Below are positions 1 to 8,537 of a stretch of DNA of 64,000 nucleotides, piece by piece. The stretch's first letter is position 1, and each line of letters starts with the position of its first letter. The translations under genes were made by a program, and so were the position numbers. The notes beneath the pieces were generated by a model. That model had not been told where the DNA came from and searched no databases. It saw only the letters and a program-made list of their open reading frames with translations. This stretch comes from Nisaea sp. (GTDB lineage Bacteria > Pseudomonadota > Alphaproteobacteria > Thalassobaculales > Thalassobaculaceae), in assembly GCF_017640745.1 (NCBI RefSeq), contig NZ_JAEPQA010000015.1:55703-119702 (forward strand). The letters run 5' to 3'.

Positions 1-286
1 CGACCGAGATCAGAAGGGGCTGCACCCGTTCCACCAGCGGCCCGAGACTGTCCAGCGCCTGCCCCACCACGGCGAGGTCTGTCGGACAGATGTCGGGGCA
101 ATAGGAATAGCCGAAATAGACCAGCATGAACTTTCCGGCATAACTGTCCGGTGCGACCCTCGCGCCGGTCTCGTCGATGAGCGAGAACGGGCCGCCGAAC
201 AGCGACGGCAGGTCCGCACTGCGAGCCGCGGATGCTGCGAACAGCACAGCCAGTGCCAAAGAAGCAGCAAGGAGAAACCGCGTCAC
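1..286 (-). CDS. SCO1/SenC family copper chaperone, 3' end beyond window edge
   Basis: The minus-strand frame starts with GTG at 286 and runs off the left edge, giving the first 95 residues. It opens with a signal or anchor segment (FLLAASLALAVLFAASAA), then a thioredoxin-like stretch with FGYSYCPDICP, the CxxxC copper-binding motif of SCO1/SenC proteins, followed by TDLAVVGQALD. The family delivers copper to the CuA centre of cytochrome c oxidase in the periplasm. The start lies 9 bases after the stop of the upstream gene, so it is the last visible gene of a three-gene operon. The downstream conserved His is outside the window. Recognition is firm; the GTG start is inferred from spacing and the signal sequence. 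Confidence 0.87.
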   Translation of the reverse strand, partial: MTRFLLAASLALAVLFAASAARSADLPSLFGGPFSLIDETGARVAPDSYAGKFMLVYFGYSYCPDICPTDLAVVGQALDSLGPLVERVQPLLISV

Positions 287-294
287 AGCAGCCC

Positions 295-819
295 CTATTC
301 GGCAGGCGGCGGGACCAGATCCGGCCGCCCGACCTTGCCGTAGGTGCCGATGACCTCCCCGATATGCGGATCGCGGCGGAACCAGCGCTTGGCGTCCGTC
401 GTGCCGTTGCGCTTCTTCCAGTCCTTCGCGAAGGCGGTCGCCTGGATCCAGTCGACCGCGCCGGGCTTGCGGTGTTTCTGCAGCATGTAGATGACCATCG
501 AGGGATGGGTGATGATCAGTCCGTCGACCTCGACCCGCCCGCCGCAATAGGGCAGCAGATCGAGCGTCGCCCCGGCGAAGAGCGTGTTGCTCTTCACCGC
601 CATCAGCAGCCGCCCGTCGTCCCGCAGCAAACCGAGCTGGCGCTTGCCGCCGCCGCAATTCTCCGGGCAGTCTCCGCTCAGCTCGCAGAGCATGTCGACG
701 ACCTTCGCCTCGAACTGCGCCGTCATTTCGCCGTCGATGCCCCATTTCTGTGCCGCGTGCGACGGCATGGAAACGGCGAGAAGGAACGGCAGGAGAAGCA
801 GCAGAAGGTGCCGGGCCAT
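295..819 (-). CDS. Exported hypothetical protein in SCO1 operon
   Basis: A 174-residue protein of unrecognised family. The chosen ATG (819) gives a clean signal peptide (MARHLLLLLLPFLLAVSMPSHA) and lies 2 bases after the upstream stop; a longer in-frame extension would overlap that gene and is unlikely. The mature part has a cysteine cluster (MLCELSGDCPENCGGG) near residues 45-60, a single later Cys in LLPYCGG, and a C-terminal half rich in Lys and Trp. Multiple Cys in an exported protein beside SCO1 suggests metal or redox chemistry in the periplasm, but this is context inference only. Confidence 0.75.
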   Translation of the reverse strand: MARHLLLLLLPFLLAVSMPSHAAQKWGIDGEMTAQFEAKVVDMLCELSGDCPENCGGGKRQLGLLRDDGRLLMAVKSNTLFAGATLDLLPYCGGRVEVDGLIITHPSMVIYMLQKHRKPGAVDWIQATAFAKDWKKRNGTTDAKRWFRRDPHIGEVIGTYGKVGRPDLVPPPAE

Positions 820-821
820 GC

Positions 822-1256
822 TCACATCCCCCATGGCTGGATGCCGAACTTCTCGTGCGTGAGATCGACCACGCCGTCGTCGTCCGCCACCTGCGTCACC
901 AGCAGGTAATTCACCCCGTCCCGCCGGATCAGGTCTCCATCGACCGTGACCTTGTGGCTCTGGATCTTCACCATCGAGGGATTGGAGACGTTTTGCGTGT
1001 CGGCCTCGACACGGAGCACGACATAGAGCGTGCCGTCCTCGGCCCGGATGCTGACCGGAATGCCGCCGACCGCACACCAGACCGCACACTGATAATGCGC
1101 CGAGCCGCGCGCATACATGATCTCGGTGACGTAGCACCAGGTATCGATCAGCTCTCCCTCGACGCGGATCCGCTCGACCTGCCCGGCGCGCGCACTCTGC
1201 ATCGCGGCAGAGGCGACGAGGAAAACGGCAAGAATGAAGCTGGCGAACCTCGACAT
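822..1256 (-). CDS. Exported Cys/His-motif protein, first gene of SCO1 operon
   Basis: A 144-residue protein with an N-terminal signal peptide (FILAVFLVASAAMQSARA). The mature part carries the pattern WCYVTEIMYARGSAHYQC followed by AVWCAVGGIPVSI, a C-H-C-C arrangement with a Gly-Ile-Pro-Val tail that recurs in small periplasmic proteins of unknown function. It is followed closely by a second Cys-rich exported protein and SCO1, so a role in metal or haem handling for the respiratory chain is plausible. I do not recognise a characterised homologue. Confidence 0.75.
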   Translation of the reverse strand: MSRFASFILAVFLVASAAMQSARAGQVERIRVEGELIDTWCYVTEIMYARGSAHYQCAVWCAVGGIPVSIRAEDGTLYVVLRVEADTQNVSNPSMVKIQSHKVTVDGDLIRRDGVNYLLVTQVADDDGVVDLTHEKFGIQPWGM

Positions 1257-1278
1257 TGGGACTCCGGACCTCGAACGG

Positions 1279-1300
1279 CCCGCCCGGAAGACCGGGCGGG
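1279..1300 (-). terminator. Hairpin after the hydantoin operon
   Basis: A perfect 9-bp stem (CCCGCCCGG / CCGGGCGGG) with a 4-base AAGA loop lies between the end of the carbamoylase gene (1382) and the start of the SCO1 operon (1256). There is no T-run on the minus strand after the stem, so termination efficiency is uncertain. Confidence 0.5.
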
Positions 1301-1381
1301 TTATTGATCTATGGTGCCAGGACTATAGCGCCAAGTCCGCCTCACCCAAGGTGACGAGCACGTGAAGGCGATGTGCCCGCC

Positions 1382-2332
1382 CTACTCCGCCGCGTCGGCA
1401 AGCTCGGGCGGCAGTTCGACACCGGTTTGGCTCGCGATGATCCCGTAATGCTCGATCCGCCGGTGCTTGGCGTAGTTGAACACCGTCTCCTTGCCCATCT
1501 TGGCGAGGTCGAGATCGGCCGCATAGGTGATCAGCTCGTCATCCACCGAGGAGACCTGGGAAACGATCTCGCCCGACGGCTGGATGATGCAGGAGCCGCC
1601 GATCAGCATGCAGCCGTCCTCCATCCCCGCCTTGGCGACGCCGACGACGAAGCAGGAATTCATGTAGGCATTCGCCTGCATGGTCAGATGGTTGTGGAAC
1701 ATGCGCAGATGGTTCGGCTCAAAGGCCGAGGTGTTCACGTCCGGCGTGTTGTAGCCGAGCACGATCAGCTCGGCGCCCTTCAGGCTCATCACCCGGTAGG
1801 TCTCCGGCCAGCGGCGATCGTTGCAGATCGCCATGCCGATGATACCGCCCTGCTGGCGCCAGACCCCGAAGCCGAGATCGCCCGGCTCGAAGTAGCGCTT
1901 CTCGAGATGCTGCCAGGGCCGTTTCGGATCGTATTCCGAGTGCCCTGGCAGATGCACCTTGCGGTACTTGCCGGTGATCTTGCCGGTCTCGTCGACCAGG
2001 ATCGCGGTGTTGTAGCGGTGCCCGTCCGGCGTCAGTTCGGCATAGCCGAGATAGAAACCGATGCCGCGCTTGGAGGCTTCCTCGAACAGCGGCCGGGTCT
2101 CCGGCCCCGGCATCTCGCGCTCGAAATGGTGGTCCATCTTCGAGATGTCTTCCTCGTAGTAGCGCGGGAAGAAGGTGGTGAGCGCGAGCTCCGGGAAGAC
2201 GACGAAATTGCAGCCGCGGTCGCCCGCCTGCTTCAGCAGCTCGATCATGCGCTTGACGGCGCTGGCGCGGGACTCCTCCGGCGCGATCGGGCCGAGCTGT
2301 GCGGCGCCGATGGTCAGGATGCGGGACATCAA
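1382..2332 (-). CDS. N-carbamoyl-D-amino acid hydrolase (nitrilase superfamily)
   Basis: A 316-residue carbon-nitrogen hydrolase. The catalytic triad is visible as Glu48 (VVFPELALT), Lys125 (KYRKVHLPG) and Cys170 (AICNDRRWPETYRVM). The CNDRRWPETYRVM block is the hallmark of N-carbamoyl-D-amino acid amidohydrolases (usual length about 304), which convert N-carbamoyl amino acids to amino acid, CO2 and ammonia in the cytoplasm. It is the last gene of a minus-strand operon, 33 bases after the hydantoinase gene, and takes that enzyme's product. Substrate could also be a beta-ureido acid. Either of two adjacent Met codons may be the start. Confidence 0.9.
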   Translation of the reverse strand: MMSRILTIGAAQLGPIAPEESRASAVKRMIELLKQAGDRGCNFVVFPELALTTFFPRYYEEDISKMDHHFEREMPGPETRPLFEEASKRGIGFYLGYAELTPDGHRYNTAILVDETGKITGKYRKVHLPGHSEYDPKRPWQHLEKRYFEPGDLGFGVWRQQGGIIGMAICNDRRWPETYRVMSLKGAELIVLGYNTPDVNTSAFEPNHLRMFHNHLTMQANAYMNSCFVVGVAKAGMEDGCMLIGGSCIIQPSGEIVSQVSSVDDELITYAADLDLAKMGKETVFNYAKHRRIEHYGIIASQTGVELPPELADAAE

Positions 2333-2365
2333 AGTGCTCCTCTGTTCGAAACTTATTCTGACTGA

Positions 2366-3823
2366 TTATTCCATAACCTTTCCGGCGACCGGATCAAACG
2401 GTGTCGGAAACTCCCCGCGCGGCTTGATATAGTCGTACGGCTCCCTCGCGAGGAACTTGCCGAAGCCGGGCTCGCACATGTCCTTGCCGTCCTGCCAGAG
2501 GACCGAGCCGCGTGCGATGGTCGCCGCCGGCCAGCCGGTGACTTCCATGCCCTCGTAAGGCGTGTAGTCGGTCGCGTGGTGCAGGATGTCCTGGGTGATC
2601 GTGGTCTTCTTCTCCGCGTCCCAGACCACGATGTCGGCATCGGCGCCGACCGCGATCGCGCCTTTCTGCGGATGCAGGCCGAAGAGCTTCGCGGCGTTGG
2701 TCGAGGTCACTGCGACGAACTCCTGCAGGCTCAGCCGCCCCTTCACCACGCCCTCGTGGAAGACAATCGGCATCCGGGTCTCGAGCCCCGGCACGCCGTT
2801 GGCGATGCGACTGAACGGCGCGTTGTCGCCGGCCCAGAACTTACCGTCCGGATCGTTGATATTGTAGGGCGCGTGATCCGAGGTGACGTTGCCAAGGGTG
2901 CCGGAGCGCACATATTCCCAGAGCGCCTCCTGCTCCGCCTCGGTGCGCGGCGCGGGCGAACAGAGGTACTTCGCCCCTTCCCGCGCATCGCGGTCGAGAT
3001 CCTTCTCGGTCAGGACGAAATATTGCGGGCAGGTCTCGGCGAAGACCTTGAGGCCGCGCTGCTGCGCCCGGCGGATCTCCTCCGCCGCCTCGCCGCAGGT
3101 GACGTGGAAGATCTGGATCGGCTGGTCCATCAACTCCGCCAGCGCGATCATCCGGTAGGTCGCCTCGCGCTCGACCAGGGCCGGCTTGCACCAGGAATGG
3201 TACTTGGTGCCGTTCAGACCCGCCGCGAGCAGCTTCTCGGTCATGAACATGATCGCGTCGTGGTTCTCGGCATGGACGCAGACCAGCGCCTGGTTGCGCC
3301 GCGCGACCTCCAGGATGCGCAGGATCTGCCCGTCATCGACCCGGTTGCTGGCATAGGTCATGAAGAGCTTGATCGAGCGGTGACCCTCGCCGATCAGCTT
3401 CGGCAGGTCCTCGCCGACGACCGCGTCGTTCGGATCGTTGATGACGATGTGGAAACTGTAATCGATGCAGGCGCTCTTCGCCCGCTGGTGATAGGCGGCG
3501 ACGCCGTCGGCGAGGCCGACGCCCTTCTGCTGCGGGGCGAAGCAGATCACCGAGGTGGTGCCGCCGCAGGCCGCAGACCGGGTCGCGCTCTCGAAGGTCT
3601 CCGCGTTGCGCCCGCCGGTGCTGGAAGGCTGGTCGATATGGCAGTGGCTGTCGACGCCGCCCGGCATCACCAGCCGGCCCGACGCATCGACTTCCTTCGC
3701 GCCGGCCCCGAGCTTCTCGCCGAGGGCGACGATGCGTCCGCCCTTCACGCCGACATCGGCCTTCACGATATCCGAGGCGTTGACGACGGTACCGCCGCGG
3801 ACGACCAGATCATATTCGCTCAT
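2366..3823 (-). CDS. D-hydantoinase / dihydropyrimidinase
   Basis: A 485-residue cyclic amidohydrolase of typical length. Visible metal ligands are His60 and His62 (DSHCHID), the carbamylated Lys152 (SIKLFMTY), His184 (VCVHAEN), His240 (IFHVTC) and Asp316 (TSDHAPY). The enzyme opens hydantoin or dihydropyrimidine rings to N-carbamoyl amino acids, the substrate of the adjacent carbamoylase. It lies 11 bases after the preceding amidohydrolase gene. Whether the physiological substrate is a 5-substituted hydantoin or a dihydropyrimidine cannot be told from sequence. Confidence 0.92.
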   Translation of the reverse strand: MSEYDLVVRGGTVVNASDIVKADVGVKGGRIVALGEKLGAGAKEVDASGRLVMPGGVDSHCHIDQPSSTGGRNAETFESATRSAACGGTTSVICFAPQQKGVGLADGVAAYHQRAKSACIDYSFHIVINDPNDAVVGEDLPKLIGEGHRSIKLFMTYASNRVDDGQILRILEVARRNQALVCVHAENHDAIMFMTEKLLAAGLNGTKYHSWCKPALVEREATYRMIALAELMDQPIQIFHVTCGEAAEEIRRAQQRGLKVFAETCPQYFVLTEKDLDRDAREGAKYLCSPAPRTEAEQEALWEYVRSGTLGNVTSDHAPYNINDPDGKFWAGDNAPFSRIANGVPGLETRMPIVFHEGVVKGRLSLQEFVAVTSTNAAKLFGLHPQKGAIAVGADADIVVWDAEKKTTITQDILHHATDYTPYEGMEVTGWPAATIARGSVLWQDGKDMCEPGFGKFLAREPYDYIKPRGEFPTPFDPVAGKVME

Positions 3824-3834
3824 GTGTCCGCTCC

Positions 3835-5286
3835 TCAGTGCGCGTCGGGATAGCTCATCGGCGACAGCGTCTCGATCGGGCGCTGGGCCCAGTCGCGCTG
3901 GCGCACGGTCGACATGGTGATCTTCTGGTACTCGGTCATCTTCGCGGCCGCTTCCGCGACATCGATGGTGACGACCTCGCCGTTATCGACCACGCGTTTG
4001 CCGTCGACATAGACATGTTTCACCGCCCGGTCGCCGGCGGAATAGAGCAGGCTGCGGAGCGGATCTCGCACCGGCTGCATGTAGGCATGGTCGAGATCGA
4101 CCATCACCAGGTCCGCCTTGCAACCGACCTCGAGCCGGCCGATATCGTCGCGGCCGAGGGTCTTGGCGCCGCCGATCGTGCCGGCGTCGAAGATCTCCTC
4201 CGTCGTCGCGTTGTTGTAATCGCCGGACATGATGCGGCCGACGATCATCGCGACTTCGAGCTCGTGAATGAAATTGTGCGGGAAGGTGTCGGTGCCGAGG
4301 CCGAGCGGGATGCCCGCCTTCACGTAGCGGCCGACATGGTTGAGCGCGATGCCACGGCGCCAGAACACGGTCGGACAGTGCGCGACATTGGCACCGGACT
4401 TCACCAGCAGATTGAAGTCGTCCGCCTGCGGCCAGTGCAGCCAGGGATGGTCGTTCAGGAAGATGCAGTGGCCGATGATCGTGGTCTCGTCCAGCACGCC
4501 GAGGCTGTCGAGCCATTCGAGCGGCGTCAGGCCGTGGCGTCGGGTGATCTCGTTGAACTCGACCACGCTCTGCGCGGCGTGGATCTGCATCTTGATGCCG
4601 CGCCTTTTGGCCTCCTCGTGCGAGGCCTTGATCAGCTCGGGCGTGCAGGTATCGATCTGGGACGGGCCCATCATGCCGGAGATGCGGCCGGAGGGATGCT
4701 TGTCCGCCTCCTCGATGATCTCGATGGCGCGTTCCATCGCCTTCTCGCCGGCCTTGGTGTCCCAGTCATAGACCACCGAATGCCCGTCCTTGGTCGACCA
4801 GACGGCGTCCCGGTACATCGGACAGAGCACGGCGCGGATACCCGTGTCGGCGACGTCCTCGACCCAGGTGTCCCGGGCGCCGGAGAGATCGGCGAAGGTG
4901 GTGACGCCGCTCTTCAGCATCTCGTGAATGGCGTAGCGCGTCGTATAGGGCGCGGCCTCCGGGAGAATCCGGAAGACCGGCATGTATTCGTAAAGCCCGC
5001 TCTGCCCGAGCTTCGGACTGCCGAGTTCCTCATTCAGCCCCTTGTTGCCGGGCTCGGAAGTCGGGTGGTTGTGGATTGAGACGAAGCCCGGCATAACCAT
5101 CATCCGGCTGCCATCGACGGTCTCGTCCGCCGTGCCCTCGAAACCGGGGCCGACATGGATCAGCGTGCCGTCCCTGAAGGCGACGTCGGCATCGTGGAAG
5201 AATCGGTGTCCGGCCGCGCTGCCGTTCGCCCCGGCCTGCCAGCCGATCACCCAGGCCGCGTTCTTGATCAAAGTGGTCTTCGACAT
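3835..5286 (-). CDS. TRZ/ATZ-type metal-dependent amidohydrolase
   Basis: A 483-residue amidohydrolase starting at ATG 5286 (MSKTTLIKNAAWVIG); an open extension upstream overlaps the next gene and is not needed. Ligands are seen as SIHNHP (HxH), QIHAAQS, IGHCIF and GLGTDTFPHN, the mononuclear-metal pattern of the cytosine/guanine deaminase and triazine hydrolase branch. It probably deaminates or hydrolyses a nitrogen heterocycle and lies between two other cyclic-amide hydrolases in the operon. The exact substrate is unknown. Confidence 0.82.
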   Translation of the reverse strand: MSKTTLIKNAAWVIGWQAGANGSAAGHRFFHDADVAFRDGTLIHVGPGFEGTADETVDGSRMMVMPGFVSIHNHPTSEPGNKGLNEELGSPKLGQSGLYEYMPVFRILPEAAPYTTRYAIHEMLKSGVTTFADLSGARDTWVEDVADTGIRAVLCPMYRDAVWSTKDGHSVVYDWDTKAGEKAMERAIEIIEEADKHPSGRISGMMGPSQIDTCTPELIKASHEEAKRRGIKMQIHAAQSVVEFNEITRRHGLTPLEWLDSLGVLDETTIIGHCIFLNDHPWLHWPQADDFNLLVKSGANVAHCPTVFWRRGIALNHVGRYVKAGIPLGLGTDTFPHNFIHELEVAMIVGRIMSGDYNNATTEEIFDAGTIGGAKTLGRDDIGRLEVGCKADLVMVDLDHAYMQPVRDPLRSLLYSAGDRAVKHVYVDGKRVVDNGEVVTIDVAEAAAKMTEYQKITMSTVRQRDWAQRPIETLSPMSYPDAH

Positions 5287-5336
5287 GTCCCTGCTCTCTC
5301 TGTTCCGGGCCGGCTTCCGGCTCTGCTTTGCTGACT

Positions 5337-6965
5337 TCAGGCCGCCTCGCCCAGGCGGTCGTGCATGATATCCCCGCCGACGATGGTGAGATCGGCGTTG
5401 GCCTCGAGGATCTCCTCCGGCTCGATCGCGAAGAGGTCGCGGTCGAACACGGTGACGTCGCCGAGCTGCCCCGGCGCCAGCGTCCCCTTGATGTCCTCCT
5501 CGAAGGAACCGTAGGCACCGCAATAACTGTAGCAATGCAGCGCCTCTTCAAGGCTCACCCGCTGGTCGGCCCCGAGCACGGTGCCGCGCTTGGTCTTGCG
5601 GGTGATCATCGAATAGATGTTCTGGAACGGATTGGTCGAGGAGACCGGCGCGTCCGAACTCGCCGAGGGATGGACGCCCGCGTCAAGGAAGGAGCGCAGC
5701 GGATAGGCTTTGGCCGCCAGGTCCTCGCCCAGCACGTCGACATAGAGATCGCCGAACTCGTACATGAAGATCGCCTGCGGCGCCGGCAGCACGCCGATCC
5801 GCTTCATGCGGGCGAGCTGCTCCGGTGACAGGAAGCCGCAATGCTCGATCCGGTGACGGCGGTTGCCCTGGCTCTCGACGTCGTTGCCGATCGCCAGCTC
5901 GTAGGCAGTCAGGATCTGCTCGATCGCACGGTCGCCGATGGCGTGGGCCGCAACCTGGTAACCGCGGTCGTGATAGTCCTTCACATAGTCGAAGAGCTGC
6001 CGGTCCTCGTAGATCATGATGCCGAGATTTTCCGGCTCATTCAGATAGGGGCTGAACATTGCCGCGGTCTTGCCGCCGGCGCTGCCGTCGGTGAAGAGCT
6101 TCATCGGGCCGACGCGGAGCCACTCGTCTCCGTCCCCGGTCATCAGGCCGAGATCGATCGCCCGGTCGGGCCAGCCGCTGGCGCCGGCAAGCGGCATCAG
6201 ATGCATGCGGAGGCCGAAGCCGCCCTGGCGCTTCAGCTGCTGGTAGGCGAGCCACTCGTCATAGCCCTGGCGCAAACCGACGCCCGGATCGGTGACGCTG
6301 GTGAAGCCTAGAGAAAGATTGTGCCGCTGTCCGGCGCGCACGCCTTCGGCCAACGCGTCGATCGTGTGATCGCTGAGCACCGCGGTGATGTTTTCCTGCG
6401 CCCGCTCCTGCAGCAGACCGGTCAGCTTGCCGTTCTGGCTCTCGATATGGCCGCCCTCGGGCTGAGGCGTCGACTCGTCGATCCCTGCCAGGGACAGAGC
6501 GGCGCTGTTGGCGACGCCCATATGGCCGCAGGTGCGCTTCACATAAACGGGGTTGTTCGGCGCCACCTGATCCAGTTCCTCGCGGAACGGATGACGCTTG
6601 GCATCGAGCTCGAAATGGTCGTAGCCGCGGCCGAAAATCCACTCGCCGGGCTTCGCCTTCGCCGCCCGCTCCTTCACCTTCGCCAGCAGGTCCTGCAGGC
6701 GGGTGTCCTTCTTGCAGTCGATCTCCGAGAGGCCCAGCCCGACCGAGAGCAGATGCTGGTGCGCGTCGTTCAAGCCCGGCGCCGCGAGACGGCCGCCGAG
6801 ATTCACGACTTTCGTCCCGTCGCCGACCAGCCCGTCCAGTTCGGCATCCGAGCCGTGGGCGATGACCTTGCCACCCCAGATTGCCACCGATTCGGCAAAT
6901 CCGGCACCGCGGCCGAGAAACACATTGCCCCCGCGCAATACCAGATCCGCTTTCGCCGTAACCAT
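5337..6965 (-). CDS. YtcJ-type amidohydrolase (amidohydrolase 3)
   Basis: A 542-residue protein, first gene of the hydantoin operon. It shows GLNDAHQH near residue 68, FTDGSAGGKTAAM, AAHAIGDRAIE, HRIEHCGF and ASSDAPVSSTNPF, the succession of motifs typical of YtcJ-like metal-dependent hydrolases. Members act on N-acyl or amide bonds, but the family is poorly assigned. The ATG is preceded by AAAGGA at good spacing. Together with the downstream carbamoylase and hydantoinase it suggests breakdown of an N-substituted cyclic compound. Confidence 0.82.
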   Translation of the reverse strand: MVTAKADLVLRGGNVFLGRGAGFAESVAIWGGKVIAHGSDAELDGLVGDGTKVVNLGGRLAAPGLNDAHQHLLSVGLGLSEIDCKKDTRLQDLLAKVKERAAKAKPGEWIFGRGYDHFELDAKRHPFREELDQVAPNNPVYVKRTCGHMGVANSAALSLAGIDESTPQPEGGHIESQNGKLTGLLQERAQENITAVLSDHTIDALAEGVRAGQRHNLSLGFTSVTDPGVGLRQGYDEWLAYQQLKRQGGFGLRMHLMPLAGASGWPDRAIDLGLMTGDGDEWLRVGPMKLFTDGSAGGKTAAMFSPYLNEPENLGIMIYEDRQLFDYVKDYHDRGYQVAAHAIGDRAIEQILTAYELAIGNDVESQGNRRHRIEHCGFLSPEQLARMKRIGVLPAPQAIFMYEFGDLYVDVLGEDLAAKAYPLRSFLDAGVHPSASSDAPVSSTNPFQNIYSMITRKTKRGTVLGADQRVSLEEALHCYSYCGAYGSFEEDIKGTLAPGQLGDVTVFDRDLFAIEPEEILEANADLTIVGGDIMHDRLGEAA

Positions 6966-7123
6966 ATCGCAATGTCCTTTCGGTGATGGCCCGGTAAAAC
7001 CGCAAGGACTGCGCGGCGGGCCTCAGATGAGAGCCCAAGAGTGCGGCTGCGAAGAAGCTCTGTCAACGGCTCGCCCCGTGCCGTTTCAGCCTTTCACCGT
7101 TGCAACATCATCTAGGGGTCGAG

Positions 7124-7152
7124 TTGACACTAAAGCCAAGATATTGGATATT
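7124..7152 (+). promoter_or_regulatory. Candidate sigma-70 promoter of the SPOR lipoprotein gene
   Basis: TTGACA, a 17-base spacer and GATATT lie 53 bases before the ATG at 7206, in a locally AT-rich stretch of the 240-base divergent region. Confidence 0.45.
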
Positions 7153-7205
7153 TTTCCGGCTATTGACCCGGGGTGCGGCGCCCCTTTCAGGCGACGAAAA
7201 ACACG

Positions 7206-8435
7206 ATGCGGCTACTCTCCCGACGTCTTCTTCCCCTGGCCCTGATCGGCATGCTTTCCGCGTGCTCGTTCGAGATCCCCGATTTCGGCATTTTCAGCGC
7301 GGACGAGGCGCTTCCGGCGAAGGAACCGCTCGCCCAGCTGCCGCCGGCGCCGAAGCCGCTCTATCAACCTGGCGACACCTACGTTTTCAACGATGACGGC
7401 ACTGTCGTGCAGGAGCAGGTTGTCGGCGTCACTCCCGACCGGGTGACCTGGACAAACGATTCCGGGCTGATCTGGACCACCACGAACGAACTCGTCACGC
7501 CGCAACTGTCCTGGTCCTCGCATCCGGAACTTGGACGCGGCCGGCAGACCGTGATCGGCAATCCCGGGACCCTGTTCCCGCTGCAGGAAGGCAATATCGT
7601 CGCCTTCGGCATCCGCGGAAACAGCGAGAAGGTGCCGACCGGCTGGGAAGACGAACTACGCTGCGTCGTCGCCGGGCAGGAAGACGTCACGGTCCCCGCC
7701 GGGACCTTCACCACCTTCCGGATCGACTGCAAGCGCAAGGATGTGGAGACGAGCCTCTATTACGCGCCCGTGGCCCAGAACTACGTGCTGCGCGAGCGGA
7801 TCTTCGCGAACTCGCGTTCCCGCAAGGAGCTGATGTCCGTCAATCTCGCGGACAACCGAACGGCCAGCATGCCGGTGACGGTCGAACAGCCGACGCACAA
7901 GACCGACGTCGTCAATCCGAGGATCGCCGCAGCAGACAAGATGCAGGCGGAGACCCCGATGGCGGGAACCGACGACAGGATGGCCAAGGCGGAGGAGCGT
8001 GGCGAAAGCATGCCAGCCATGGACGATACGCGTCTGGTGATGCTTATTTCGCGGCTCGAATCCGTCGTCTCCAAGCTGGAGACCATGACGGAAGACAAGG
8101 TAATGCCTCCGAAAGAGGCCGCCGCCGAAGAGAAGATGGAAAAGCCCGAGACCGGCATGACCGCGCCGAGCGCGACCGGAAAATGGGGCATCCACCTCGA
8201 ATCCTACCGCACCCAGAGCGGTGCCCGTCGCGGCTGGACGGCATTGCAGAAGCGCTATCCGGACGATCTCGGCGCGCTTGAACTCAAGACCATCGAGTTC
8301 GATGCAGGCGACGGACGCGGGACTTTCGTCAGGCTCGTCGGTGCGGCCTTCGAGACCCGCGCCGATGCCGGCAAGGCCTGCAGCGCACTCAAGGCCAAAC
8401 GTCAGTTCTGCCAGGCGGTGCGCATCGCGCGCTGA
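7206..8435 (+). CDS. Lipoprotein with C-terminal SPOR domain
   Basis: A 409-residue protein. The chosen ATG (7206) gives a lipoprotein signal with lipobox L-S-A-C (Cys20); the frame could open earlier but that would bury the signal. After a 100-200 residue beta-rich region comes an acidic, Met/Ala/Glu-rich linker (about 225-330) and a C-terminal SPOR-like repeat (GKWGIHLESYRTQSGARRGW to the end). SPOR domains bind denuded peptidoglycan at division sites. An Asp/Gln residue follows nothing obvious at +2 (Ser21), so outer-membrane sorting is likely. Specific function is unknown; it is transcribed divergently from the hydantoin operon. Confidence 0.75.
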   Translation: MRLLSRRLLPLALIGMLSACSFEIPDFGIFSADEALPAKEPLAQLPPAPKPLYQPGDTYVFNDDGTVVQEQVVGVTPDRVTWTNDSGLIWTTTNELVTPQLSWSSHPELGRGRQTVIGNPGTLFPLQEGNIVAFGIRGNSEKVPTGWEDELRCVVAGQEDVTVPAGTFTTFRIDCKRKDVETSLYYAPVAQNYVLRERIFANSRSRKELMSVNLADNRTASMPVTVEQPTHKTDVVNPRIAAADKMQAETPMAGTDDRMAKAEERGESMPAMDDTRLVMLISRLESVVSKLETMTEDKVMPPKEAAAEEKMEKPETGMTAPSATGKWGIHLESYRTQSGARRGWTALQKRYPDDLGALELKTIEFDAGDGRGTFVRLVGAAFETRADAGKACSALKAKRQFCQAVRIAR

Positions 8436-8537
8436 CGCGAAGGCTTTCTTCTCGCAACGACGTTTGCCAACGCTCCGGTCACCGGCTAAGGAGCGTGTGC
8501 GCCGATCGTGCGCACCCCTTTTCAGGATGCATTCTTC

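Noticed and set aside
10..270. 86-codon minus-strand frame at the left edge
   Set aside because: It is in a different frame from the clear SCO1 sequence with FGYSYCPDICP.
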